From positions 1,856,001 to 1,920,000 of the forward strand of contig NC_092577.1 of the NCBI RefSeq assembly GCF_037975245.1: DNA of 64,000 bases, given 5' to 3'. Made by a program: the position numbers and the translations under genes. The DNA comes from Apostichopus japonicus. Its lineage: Eukaryota; Echinodermata; Holothuroidea; Aspidochirotida; Stichopodidae. This document shows, piece after piece, positions 51,195 to 62,599 of the stretch; positions within the stretch are counted from its first letter, which is position 1, and each line of letters starts with the position of its first letter. The notes under the pieces were generated by a model. The model had not been told where the DNA came from. It was given only the letters and a program-made list of their open reading frames with translations, and made no database searches.

Positions 51195-54100
51195 TGCCAA
51201 CTTTGAGGATGATGTCAGCTAAGTGCAGGCCTTAATGTTTTATGTTAATCCATTGGGTCGATAATGTTTAATATGAATCACTGCAAAAGATGTTCTTTTA
51301 ACATCATATAAACATGAGAGCATCCTTGGATGACATTTCAACAAAATTTTGTCCTTAACAAAATTTGTAATGATTTTTAAAGATGTTCCATCAGGTCAAA
51401 GAGTCTTTTATGGTTTGACCCATTTCGTTTTGTGTTACATCTGAGGAATTGTCCAAATGATCTCTGTGTTAGACTAAGTATTTCAGCCACTTTAATTTAT
51501 AAGCCTTTGATCTTCTAAAGGGTCATTCCTTCAAAATTAACAGTGTTATTATAGAAATACAATTCAGACATACACCCAGACACATTGAGTTTGAATTTCT
51601 GTAGCACATCAGGATTAGAAGTGCTGGAATTAACCCACTATGCTACCCTGTGGTGAATTGGTAGTGATCCCTTTGTTACCATATGAAATTTCAGAAACTG
51701 ACATTTATTTTAACAATTTTTATTGTTTTACAACTTTATGGATGATTCCTGGTTCTTATGATTGAACTGGTTTGTAAAGACTTGTAAATCAATTTGGTTT
51801 AGCATTAAGTTTCCAATGTTGAAATGTTCATTATGTGGGAAAACAGTCCTATTTCAGACAAGTGGGGGGGGGGGGTTGCCCTAAACAAAACCAAGTTGAA
51901 TTAAGCTTAAATTAATCTGTACTAAGTAACACATTCACTTTTAACCTAAGGATTTCTTTCAAGAATCCTTAGTGTTTTATGTGATACAAATTGCACTGTT
52001 ATCGGTTTTCCAATTTATGATCATCAGATGAATTAATTCTCATACTATTGGTTAATGGAAGCACAGGTTAACTTCATACCAAGTAGACACAAGTAGTGAA
52101 TTATTCAATGTTTTTAATGTAATAAATTATAGCACTTACAGTTTCTGACAATCACAAATATGTCCCTATGCATATTAAGGGGTTTGGGGTTGGGAGGTCC
52201 CACAGACACCCATGGTTGCCATAAAGGTTTATACCCTGAACCAAATCAGTCATTGGGATATTCGTAATTTGGTTCCCCTCCCCCATTCCACCCTCACCAC
52301 ACCTTTGATGTCATGTTCACGCCATTGGCATAGATGCAAATAAGGCTAGTCCTAGTAACATCTCAGTGAGTGGTGTATTAGTCCTAGTAACATCTCAGTG
52401 AGTGGTTTATTAGTGCTACTTACATCTCCGTCAGTGGTTCATTAGTTATATGCTAAGTGTTTGTGTCAAATGAAGGCTAAAATGATATTGATGTAGATGC
52501 ATGACAGGAGATACATTTGTTGCCCAAAGCAACAGGCTTCATTAATTTTACTTTTGTTGTTGTCTGTAACAATGCATTCAATTTCTAATGCCTTCCTCAT
52601 ATATCCTAATGGGTGTCAAATAACTTCATTGCTCCCAATAGAATGGGCAAGTGATACGAGTAGTAATACAAGTTCCCTGGTATCAATATAAGTGTCATAA
52701 TATAATCTTGCAACAGTAAATCTATACTAGATTTCTAAAACTTTCCAGAGTACAAGCATGGGTACATATCCTTCAGGACTTATACTAGAATACCAGAGTA
52801 CAGATTTATTATGTCTGGTACATGGTATGAACTGTTCGACAATTGTTTCCATCAGATCCAGTGAGCTTATTTGCATATTAAGTTGAAGAAAATGATTGGA
52901 AATCATCTGTCTCCTTGATTCAGTCATTTATTTATCCATTTAAACTATTGATGTTCAATTGACCAATTTAGTCTTTCTGTAACCCAAATGCATGATCAGT
53001 TTACATCTATAATGGTGAAGGCATTTTATAATCATTATTTTTATATGTCAACTTTTCGCTGGGTAATTTTTTCACCATTATTTGATTGGCAAAATTTGTT
53101 GTTGTTGTTGTTGAGGATATAAAAACGGAACAAGTAGTCACGTTTAGATGAATCTAAATCACTGCGATAAACACAGTACATCTGTTTGACTTTTTGACAT
53201 AACTGTTGGTCTACTAGTAAGACCAAACGTTCATTCTTGTTTTGCTTTTCTTTTTTGTCTTTACCAGGAAATACAAAGTACAGAAAACAAAAACAAACTT
53301 GGTGTAGGTCTGTTGTTAGATATGTTTGTTTTTCTTATTGAATCTTTGACGGAGGATTAAATAATTAAATTCTATGGAAACAATTGTTTGATAACACGTA
53401 CCAGCTACATCGCCTTTTTCCGTTGGTGGGATAAACGGAATCTAGAAATATTTATTCATTGCAATTACGGACATACTATAGATTGCGTAGACTGCAGGGT
53501 TGAGAGTGGATTCAGTAGTTTAGTAGTTTCGGTTTTCGTGCCCAGATTGTTACTGTATTGTATGGAAGGAACGTATGCGGTACTTACTCTTTATGTGTAC
53601 ACAGTACAGGATTCCACATCGCATTCAATGTCGTTACTTCTTTTTAAATATTTGTGGATTGCAATATTGCTCAGTGTTTTATGATGTAATGGACGCCTTT
53701 ACCAGGTCCGCTTGCAGAAAAAAAGGAGATGAGATTTTAGATAGTAGTCAATAATTTCAGATCACACGTTGGATAAATGGCCGCTTCTATTCTCAGCTCA
53801 TTACTACCAATCTTCCAAGTTTTGCTATGTTGCTTTCATGTAGTAACCTATGAACAAACAACATAAACTTGCCATCATGCTGTCTTTTTCAAGCCCCTTA
53901 ACTGCCCTACGACTGTGGTGTCTTTCATGGAAAGTGAAACTCACTGTATAAGGGCCCTTTAGCGAGGCCCGTCTCTCGCTACGGCACAATTGAAACAAGT
54001 AAAGCTTGCTAATGGTAGCAACATATCTCAAAAAATATTATCCAGTATGGACTTATAACTAAAAGCCTTACACCATCCCTTCTTGTTACTTCGCACAAGG

Positions 54101-55116
54101 TATTTCAAATGTTTTCAGGCAGTAGCGATTGCCATACCTGAAGCAACCGTTTAATATATATATTTCCCTTTCCATAACATTAAACGGAAGGAGGATGAAA
54201 TACTACCGTATTACTGCGGACCATGTTTGTCTAGGACATACTACGCTCTTATTGGTTCAGTACTTTTATCGGACTCTTATAATGCTGATTGACAGCAAGA
54301 GTTGTCAAGAGTGGTCAAGGGATTAGTCTCAATCACTGAAAATATAAAGATTGTCAGTGCAGGACACGGTAAGTGACCTACTTTTGCAAAATATTTGGTA
54401 TAATGGTCAAGATGATGAATTCCGCATCGTTTGATTCATATATATATATATATATGTTAGACGATGTTTAAATAGCCTAGCGTGTCAATGCCATACGTTT
54501 CTATAGACCTAGCGTTGGGCTTAGTAGTAGTGTAGTACTACTACTACGATGGTGCTCAACATATTGGTGTGATAGCATCTCTTAAACGGTGTAGCTTGTT
54601 TAAGTTAAGGAGTTGAACACGAAATGAAAATAATTAGCAATAGCCACGGGTGCTTGAATGTGTAAACAACGTACTGAGATGATCGATGGATATTTGCAAT
54701 AAAGTATAAGCATAATGTCTGTAGAAACATCTTCCTAACACCCCTTCACGCGAATGGAATGTATTTATATGAATGAGTTTGTATTATAGCATACTTGATT
54801 ATTCCATCCAGTAATCTTGGCATATTATTGACGCTATATATTACATATGACTTTTACATCGGTGTCAATGACCACTAAGTAAACCGAGGCCCTGTGCATA
54901 CATTGGTCCTCTTATTATAAGTTGCGTGCAACACCTTTTTGTGTTATTCCATTAACGTCATTAAACAAGTGAAATTCTATCATGTAAAGTTGATGAATAG
55001 CGATCAATTAGTGACGAAGATGTGCCTCGGGCCTCCTCTCCAGCCTCAAGTTCATTGTAACCAAATTGTCGCTGCCAATTCTGACTATGCATTGCAAATG
55101 CTATATAAGTCAGTGA

Positions 55117-55575
55117 GGTGGGTAGGAAGCTTCCAAAATGTGGGGGGGGGGGCACAACATCAGAGGGGCACTTTCTCAGATATTCCACAACCACCACTCG
55201 TTATGCTATAAACCTATACACACCGGCCATATCACTTAAATGTATATGATGTGCTAGTATGCTATCAATACTATTACGGTGCACGTGACTCTATCAACCT
55301 AGATCTGTTCTTCTGTCCATGAATAATTTAGAACTTTTCAAATAAAACCTTCTGTGTTCATTCCTTGAACAAAAGTCTTTAGCAACCTCGGTTAAATCCT
55401 TAGCTTGTACAGATTAAAAAAAATATATTAAATTTAACAAAGGCTTAAGATATCCAAAAGACAGTTCTCCATCAAAGGGGCACATGTTATTAGCCAGTAG
55501 GGCACATTTGCTATTTTGGAAAAAAAGTAGGGTGGGGGCACGTGCCCCCGGCTCCTACCACCCCCCCCCCCTGAA
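55117..55575. mobile_element. Possible inverted-repeat element remnant
   Basis: GGGTAGGAAGC..TTCCAAAATGTGGGG on the left and a GGAAAAAAAGTAGG..GGCTCCTACCACCCC region on the right are loosely inverted. A perfect palindrome GGGGGCACGTGCCCCC lies at 55534-55549. There is no clear target duplication. Confidence 0.3.
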
Positions 55576-56915
55576 GTCAATTAAGTGACCTGGTAGGGCA
55601 ACAAACTCATATGCAATCGCGCAGACAGTAAAGCCAGTTTTATCCACTTGATCAGCGTTTAGGTCCATCTAAATCGGAATGCTAAAAAAAAAAAAAATAA
55701 TAACTGTACGCAAACTTTCTCACGTCTGCATAAATCCCATGGCACATTGCAACATGTTCGCGACTCATCTTTGGTTCACGTTCCATAGTTTGGGCACCAT
55801 CTCCCTAGATGCTATTCAAAGAAACAAATTCGAAACAAAATAGGCTCAAAGACTGGATACGCGGTTTATATTTTATTCTCTGGCATAGTCTATAGCAACA
55901 ACAATTTCATGTCCCACAAACCGAATGAGCTACGTAAATGGTTATGCTAGAAAGAATATCTCCATGCCATTTTATTATTATGTGTTTTTTATCATATCCC
56001 TCCTTCCACCCACCCCACACCCATCGCCAATTAAGTGATCGGAAATTTGAAACGCTTTCTAGAGATCTAATCTTGTCTGTAGTAGGACCATATATTGTTG
56101 TATAAACTGGTGATTTTGTTTAAATTTACTACCATCAGCGGGTAACACTTTAATGTATCGAAACCTGTGGTTAAAAATTGCTAAAAGTTAACATGTCTAA
56201 ATTCTTGGAATTTTATGACCGTCCAAATGATTCCAAGAAAATTAGTTGTCAGTGTGCTTAAATTTAACATTTAAATATCTCAACTATTAATGTAGTGAAA
56301 AGCCAAGAAAGTAGAAGTAACATTCTTTGTCGAAGCTGAGACATAAGTGACCATATTATTCCACGTTCTATCAAGTTACGGGAAGGTGGAATGGTCCAAC
56401 TTCAAATTGATATCTTATCAGGGACGTAGCAAGGGGGTGAGGCAATGGGAGCAACTGCTCCCCCTTTCAGTGTCGAAAAATTGTTAAAAACGGTTGTTGA
56501 TTTTTTGCATCATGGTAATTTGTCAGTGCTCTTTTGATTTTGAGTACTCGCCAGCTCCGTTAACTCGATTATAATCGTAGTAACATTCAGGCATACTGAT
56601 TCAGCTACTTAGTTTGGCAGATGCAATTAGCTAACTTTATCCTAAAGGCTACTGCGTAATAAAATACATATAGCCTACCAAACTGCACTCGATGGAGTGT
56701 CACGGACCATATACACAACGACGACGACAACGTGCGTTCTCATCCGTTTTATGATTCGTCCTAAGTTGTTGCTGCGAACAGTTTGTTATGAAGCTTGATA
56801 CGCGCTTCCATATATAAATGAGTATTATACTGTTAATACACTGCGATAACGATTTTTGTTTTTAGGCCACTGCACATCTGGCTGTCTTAACATAAAGTTC
56901 AACATTGCCATTAGG

Positions 56916-56923
56916 TATAAAAA
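56916..56923 (+). promoter_or_regulatory. TATA box TATAAAAA of the P450 gene
   Basis: It lies 43 bp upstream of the ATG at 56967, so the transcript would have a very short leader. An AAAGTTCA element (about 56893-56900, HNF4-like half-site) lies just upstream. Fits a regulated, tissue-restricted gene. Confidence 0.6.
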
Positions 56924-56966
56924 CATCGCACACAGCTAGAACAGTCACACATTGGACACAGACATC

Positions 56967-57135
56967 ATGATGTTAACAGTTAATGGAGGATTCTCGCTGG
57001 TTGGTGTCAGCGGTGTTACTTTACTTATCTTTGCTTTATGGAAATATTACTCTTGGCGGTACAAGCTGCGACACATCAAGGGACCTACACCGCTTCCTAT
57101 TATCGGGAATATTCTACAGTTTGGAAGCAATGAAG
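56967..57135 (+). CDS. P450 exon 1: anchor and hinge
   Basis: Encodes MMLTVNGGFSLVGVSGVTLL, the end of the anchor, and LRHIKGPTPLPIIGNILQFG. Donor GAAG|GTGAGT, phase 1. Confidence 0.85.
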
Positions 57136-59057
57136 GTGAGTCGATATTTACTAACACTTTGACAGATTAGGAAAAGAATAGCAGTCTTAACTATTTAATT
57201 TCTTGTCTAATGTTATATCAGTTTAATATAGGGATTATACATGATTGGAATGTGCTTTATCATGATGTTAGTACAAACACCATTACATAGATATATATCA
57301 ATACATACTGATCCATTCTTGATAAACGTTTAAAAAGGAAACGGTGAAAGGAAAGTCCACTCTTCGCACAGGGGTGTTATCTCATCCACCTGTTGACAAA
57401 TGATAATTATTATTTTCATATCGTGTTTCGTTTTTACAAGAGAAGATAAATTTATTCAAGCAGACGTATTTTCAATCGTCATCTATTACTGTAAAGTTGT
57501 GGAGGAATGAGAGTTCTGTGTGAACGGTGTGGAACCACTGTTGTAGTTTAAATCCCCTTGGAATTATATAGGGATTATCTCTCCTGGCATTAAGTAAACC
57601 AGTTGTAAATGTTGGCAGATTATGGCTTTTGAGGCTGCTCCTATGGATCGGCATGTGGTATCAGGCTTATCCTGGGATTGTGATGTAACACATGTGATAT
57701 TTTCTAGGGATACTCATGTGATCACATTCGTCTCTGTAAAGGAGTACAATTGTTTAGGGATGGTAGGAATGCACTATAGTATTTGTGTATTATGTCTTAA
57801 GCTAAGTGTAAGGAAAAGTTCATCATTTGTATACATGTGGTATTTCCACGTATTGTTAAGGGATTTATATAAAATGCATTACCTGGGAGGGACAACACAG
57901 TCTACTCTGGTTACTGTTGGAAGAAACATTCTTGATGGTAGGCTTCAGGGCCACGTAGCCTCACGTTTGTACAACACATCCAGTACACCACACTCAACCT
58001 TACTGTAAGAAGTTTTTTCCAATACATCGCTGTTAAAAATACCATCTTCCTCCTGGATTTATTTTGTGTTCATCTGCATTCTCTGGCCAATTCACTACTA
58101 CATCTTAGGCCAAGAACCCTGAATCGACTGGCCGGCGCTACTCACAGAGGAAAGTGTTATATATATGAAAGTTTAAATATAAATATGTATAGGGTCAGCG
58201 TACTGATTACAATATATATTCTATCTACCTACATTATATCTACCCTGCATTATATCTACCCACATTCTATCAGAAGATTTTGCATCTGCTATAAATGCAT
58301 TCCAGTCATTAATTAAAAGTTTCATTAGAACTGTTGATAAAGAAAGTATTAAATATTAATAAATTTATAACGAAGCTAACAAGCTAATCTGAGAATATAT
58401 TCATTAGTCAGCGTAATTATACAAATTTCATTATTTTTATCTTGCTAAACCATCCCCTATATTGTTACAGCGTTGTTCAAAAATATTTCGAAATGGAGCG
58501 AGAAATTCGCAGAAGCAGGCTGTTTCGCTATATACGCTGGGTGGACCCCGACGATTATCATTTACAATGAGAGAGATATGGAGGTAAGAGGAAAGCTCCA
58601 AAATAGAGGTATTTCTAAAAACCGATAAGACAAGAGTTAAGAAAACTCCCATAAAATAACAGTTTGGCTTTAATTCTTTCAAATATCTATGGCGCGAGAA
58701 ATTGGAATATATTAAGTACAAATATATATATATATGCTTAACTTGCGAAATACATACATGATTTCCTTCAAAAATACATTTTAGACATATTTATATATAT
58801 GTATACACAAATATATTTTCTTAAAATTATATTTATTCCCTTAAAGTATATATGTATATATTCTCCAGGCATAGAAAAAAGAATTGTGTTAGAGAACACA
58901 TATTGTTTACAGAATATTTAATGTAAGAGTAAATATACTTTGCACAGACTACATATTTGTTGTTAGAAAATATTTTCTGTAATCCTGGATAATATATAAC
59001 TTATAATACTTTGAGGGTATGAATATAATTTTCAGATGATATATAAATGTATACATA

Positions 59058-59120
<63 letters not shown>

Positions 59121-59692
59121 TTGTCTAAATGTATTTTTGGAGTAAACAATGTATGCATTTCGCAAATAAGCATATATATTCTCGTACGTAATATATTCCG
59201 CATTCTCGCGCCATAAATATCTGTTTTTCTTACTGTTTTGACAAGCGGCTATAAAATATGTTTTGAAGGAATTACCATGGGCTATTTCAAAACATTCCAC
59301 CAAATGTTACAATATCATACACGTGCTATAAAAACATGTTATCAGGATGTGGTTTAAAGGTAATCGAGAAATGTCAAGTTTATTTGGTTATTTTTGCCTA
59401 TACATCTGTGGATTATAATGAACAACATTAAATGTACAGATTAGGTCAACTGTATGAACATTATCTATGAGACTTTTCATTGGCTTCAAGTGTTGATATA
59501 AAGGGGTTTAATTGATTTTATCACAACAAATTGCTTCTATTGTTGATCTGCATACCTTGACTAAAGAAAGTAGTGTTTTTTATATCTCTTAATTTTCCGC
59601 ACATAGATTATACACCGCGACACCAATCTTGACCGGAAGTCCTTCCAATATTATATGCTCTCTGATTGGCTGAATGATGGACTGTTGATGAG
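56967..59692 (+). CDS. Cytochrome P450, CYP4-clan-like, first three coding exons (partial)
   Basis: P450s are haem monooxygenases anchored in the ER membrane; CYP4 members typically hydroxylate fatty acids and related lipids (family knowledge). Exons 56967-57135, 58471-58583 and 59607-59692 join in phase (1, 0, then 2 bases left) to give 122 residues. Residues 9-25 form a membrane anchor, then a basic stretch, then the proline-rich hinge KGPTPLPIIGNI at 38-49. Exon 2 gives ALFKNISKWSEKFAEAGCFA and IYAGWTPTIIIYNERDME; exon 3 gives IIHRDTNLDRKSFQYYMLSD then WLNDGLLM. The W(T/K)PxIxxYN and LD(R/K)S(F).. WL..GLL pattern matches CYP4V-like proteins just before their KWR motif. The I-helix, ExxR and haem-binding Cys exons are not in the window, so the gene continues beyond 64000 or is truncated; this cannot be decided here. 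The upstream ATG ATG pair is preferred because it follows the TATA box. Confidence 0.82.
58471..58583 (+). CDS. P450 exon 2
   Basis: Acceptor TTGTTACAG|CG; carries FKNISKWSEKFAEAG and PTIIIYNERDME; donor GAG|GTAAGA, phase 0. Confidence 0.85.
59046..59119. repeat. (TA)n microsatellite in P450 intron 2
   Basis: Nearly pure TA repeat, with interruptions (CATATATATG) at the left end. Confidence 0.95.
59607..59692 (+). CDS. P450 exon 3
   Basis: Acceptor CGCACATAG|ATT; carries IIHRDTNLDRKSFQYYMLSD and WLNDGLLM; donor AG|GTGAGT leaves two bases. Equivalent to the B-B' helix region before KWRxxRK. Confidence 0.85.
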
Positions 59693-60241
59693 GTGAGTTA
59701 TACAAAATTAATAGAAAATTAAAATTCAATATGCAGAATGAGTCAATAAATTCACAAGTCCTCACTGCGTCAGAGCGTCTTTAATCTCATTCTATCAAAA
59801 CTTATTAATTTGGTAGAACTTTTAGAACTTAACATTTGTTGCAAATTCTTCAAACCAAGTTTTGAGCATGCGCGCCTCTCACAGCTGTTGCGTTCACAGT
59901 CTGCACATTGTCAAGCTTTTGTGAACTCTCAAAGTCACTGATGATCTCATATCGCGCTTACGTCTATTCCTGCACCCGATACACAGAGAAAACACTCGTC
60001 AATTCTGTAGTTGCACTGCACGTATGTCGTTAATAGCATGTGGGATGGGTTGACCGTTGACCTTTAATATGTTCACGTAGAACACGTGACCAGACGCTGT
60101 TTCGTTAAGCGGTCGAGTAACTGATATTAAAACGTTAATAAGCTTTTGTAATATTTCTCAATATGAGAGCCATTATTATTATTAATCAATCATATAACCT
60201 TTGACTTTGTGATGAAGATTAAAAGGTCATCTGCATTGGCC

Positions 60242-60267
60242 GCAACTTTTAGCAAGCTAAAAGTTGC
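60242..60267. repeat. Perfect 12-bp hairpin with 2-base loop
   Basis: GCAACTTTTAGC, AA, GCTAAAAGTTGC. Confidence 0.9.
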
Positions 60268-61239
60268 TACAATGTTTGCAAAACTACAGTAAGGGGGGAT
60301 CAGACCTCCCAAGTTATTCAAAGATATTCCGCAGTATCTAATTAAACCATGAAATCTCTCACAGAGGCGGGAAAATGCCAAAATGTGTGGCAGAAAGTTG
60401 CTTCAAATTTGAGTTCGTGACCATTTATTTGACTTTCTAGCATATTTTAGCATATTAATGACCCTTTAGAACATTGTTCTGTGATTTGATACTAATGTCT
60501 TTTATTTTCGATGCTCTTTTATGCTCAATCTCTGAACAGTACTCATGGAACTTTTTAGTCGAGCTAAAAGCATTTCGAACCCAACTTCTGTGAGTACTTT
60601 AGACGGGTTATTCGAGTTGTGAATGTAATGAAACATGAGATTCAGAATGGTTGGCACTGTCTGGTGCTTCCAACACTGTCAGAAAAGAGTTAATAACACT
60701 TGAATGCTTTCTGTACTATCAATGTATTGTAATAAAGCACAAATCATGACATTGTCAGAGAAAACTCATGTAATAGAAAACAATCATCACTCTGAAGATC
60801 CACCATCTTCTTCAAAGGAAGTTCTTTACCCTCTTCTGTGCCAAAGAAGTTTGTCTCTGTTTGAACCAAGAAATACAAAACATTCTTGAGCTTAGAGTAA
60901 CACACTGTGAAATGTAGATTGTATATTTGGTTTTGCCTTCAAACATTACATGCCATATCTTCCTACTATTACATAGTACTTAAGCACTGGTCATGCAACT
61001 GAAACAGTGAAAGTGGGAAACACATTCTCTTGATCCCAGATGACCTTTGACCTATGCCAAAGACAAAAGGGGTCAACTTAATATGGAGCGTTCAGAACCT
61101 TATGAATGAAATCTGTCAATATACTTTTATTTGTTTTTGTAAATTTGTCAAAATTTGATCATTTCTTGCAATACCATGTTTTAGTCCTTCACAATCTTTT
61201 AACCTAATAGCACCTTTCAACTCCAACATTCACAATGCA

Positions 61240-61490
61240 AAAATGCATTTGATTGCCGTTGACCCTAGATGATATTTAACCTCCACCAACATCAATAGGG
61301 TGTTCTTCCAATTAACATGGTACACTATATGCCAAGTACGAGACCTGTCAAGACTTGTCAATATCACCCTCGCTACGATACGGCCGGTGTTTACAAGATG
61401 TTCACACTTTTACCTATGTTGACCCTATATGATTTCTGAACTCCACAACATCAACAGGGTTCTTCTATGTTTGAACGTGTTATATTTCAA
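61240..61490 (+). repeat. Diverged ~160-bp repeat, two copies
   Basis: GTTGACCCTAGATGATATTT with CCACCAACATCAATAGGGTG from 61258 and GTTGACCCTATATGATTTCT with CCACAACATCAACAGGGTTC from 61418. A related GACCTTTGACCT stretch lies at about 61040. Confidence 0.65.
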
Positions 61491-61963
61491 CAATGGAAAT
61501 AAGCTATGAAGATTTACAACCTCTGAAATATATGTCTTCAATTGTTCAAAACTTAATACTGGGTCAAAGTATACAAAGGAACACCCTCCCCTCCCCATTC
61601 CCAACACCCTAAAGAAGAGTGCTATTCATTCAAAGGTGTTATTCATCACGTAGATGCTTATGTTATATCACACCACCCATGCAGGTAGTACAGTTCACCT
61701 TGGACATCCCTGCAAACCTCACAGTCTGTATTTATTTAGTATTTTGACTTATATGCAAGCTTGGAATTACATTGTGTACCAATATCAATTCTAGAAGTTG
61801 CTATATGGCATTTAGTATTGTTACTGCAGGGATTTTAAAACTTGCGTCCACCGGACGCAACATCTTAAAAATGTTTGAGTCGGCTCAGTAAAACTTGCTT
61901 CTAGGTTGCTGTCCTCCATGAAAACCTGCACTTTAAAATACCTCTACAGGAACACGCAATACT

Positions 61964-62130
<167 letters not shown>

Positions 62131-62139
62131 ATATGTTTG

Positions 62140-62380
62140 GTTTTTGCAGAGCTTTCGAGCAAAACTAGCTCTTCTTCAGTGCATGATCACCGAAAGTGAC
62201 AAGGAGTAGCAGGAATTGAAACTGTTTTATAGAAGAGATGTCGCCATGGTTGTAAGGGCAAAGCGACTTACTGATTTCTGCTGAATTGAGCAGAAGTTTT
62301 AGAAATTCGGATTATTTTAATCCGATTCCGTCGTAATTGTAAAGGAATTGTTTTGGTTTATCTGGGACGGCAAATCGTTA
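62140..62380. mobile_element. Penelope-like terminal fragment candidate
   Basis: TTTTTGCAGAGCTTTCGAGC followed by AAAACTAGCTCTTCTTCAGT, between two TA microsatellites. The 'CTTTCGAGC..AGCTCTTCTTCAG' arrangement is familiar from Penelope-like element ends (memory). No reverse transcriptase is seen. Confidence 0.4.
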
Positions 62381-62422
62381 TATATATATATATATATATA
62401 TATACTCTCACTCGACCTGGAT

Positions 62423-62590
62423 TACGTGGACATTCGTTAGTATCCGACCGCGCTATGTGGACACTAACCGATTATGTGGACATTCGATGTCCACGTAACG
62501 CAGTTGCTCTAAACAGGCTCTACCCCCCACAAAACATACGCTCCTAGTGAAATTACGAACTTTTATTTTTGTCCACATAATCGGTTGAAT
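62423..62590. repeat. Clustered inverted and direct repeats around GTGGACATTCG
   Basis: AACCGATTATGTGGAC at 62466-62481 is the exact reverse complement of GTCCACATAATCGGTT at 62571-62586. GTGGACATTCG occurs twice and GATGTCCACGTAA is its partial inverse. Confidence 0.85.
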
Positions 62591-62599
62591 GTGATTTTA

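Larger units (their letters stand above)
50300..56900. other. Non-coding stretch between TM9SF1 and the P450
   Basis: No recognised exon. It holds a small TTAA-flanked MITE (51062-51194), a short (TA)n tract near 54440, a CAGGGACGTAGCAAGGGGG-type sequence near 56419 that resembles a hAT-type terminus, and poly-C/G tracts. A 98-codon open frame at 53388-53684 lacks recognisable homology. Confidence 0.55.
59693..61900. other. P450 intron 3 or flank, no exon recognised
   Basis: I looked for a KWRxxRK..TPxF exon and did not see one. It holds a hairpin at 60242-60267 and a diverged repeat with GTTGACCCTA(G/T)ATGAT .. CAACATCAA(T/C)AGGGT near 61258 and 61418. Confidence 0.5.

Noticed and set aside
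53388..53684. 98-codon hydrophobic frame
   Set aside because: No family pattern, no regulatory context; consistent with chance.
57622..58008. 128-codon open frame in P450 intron 1
   Set aside because: The longest non-repetitive frame, but its composition is unremarkable, no family is recognised, and it lies inside an intron whose exons join in phase.
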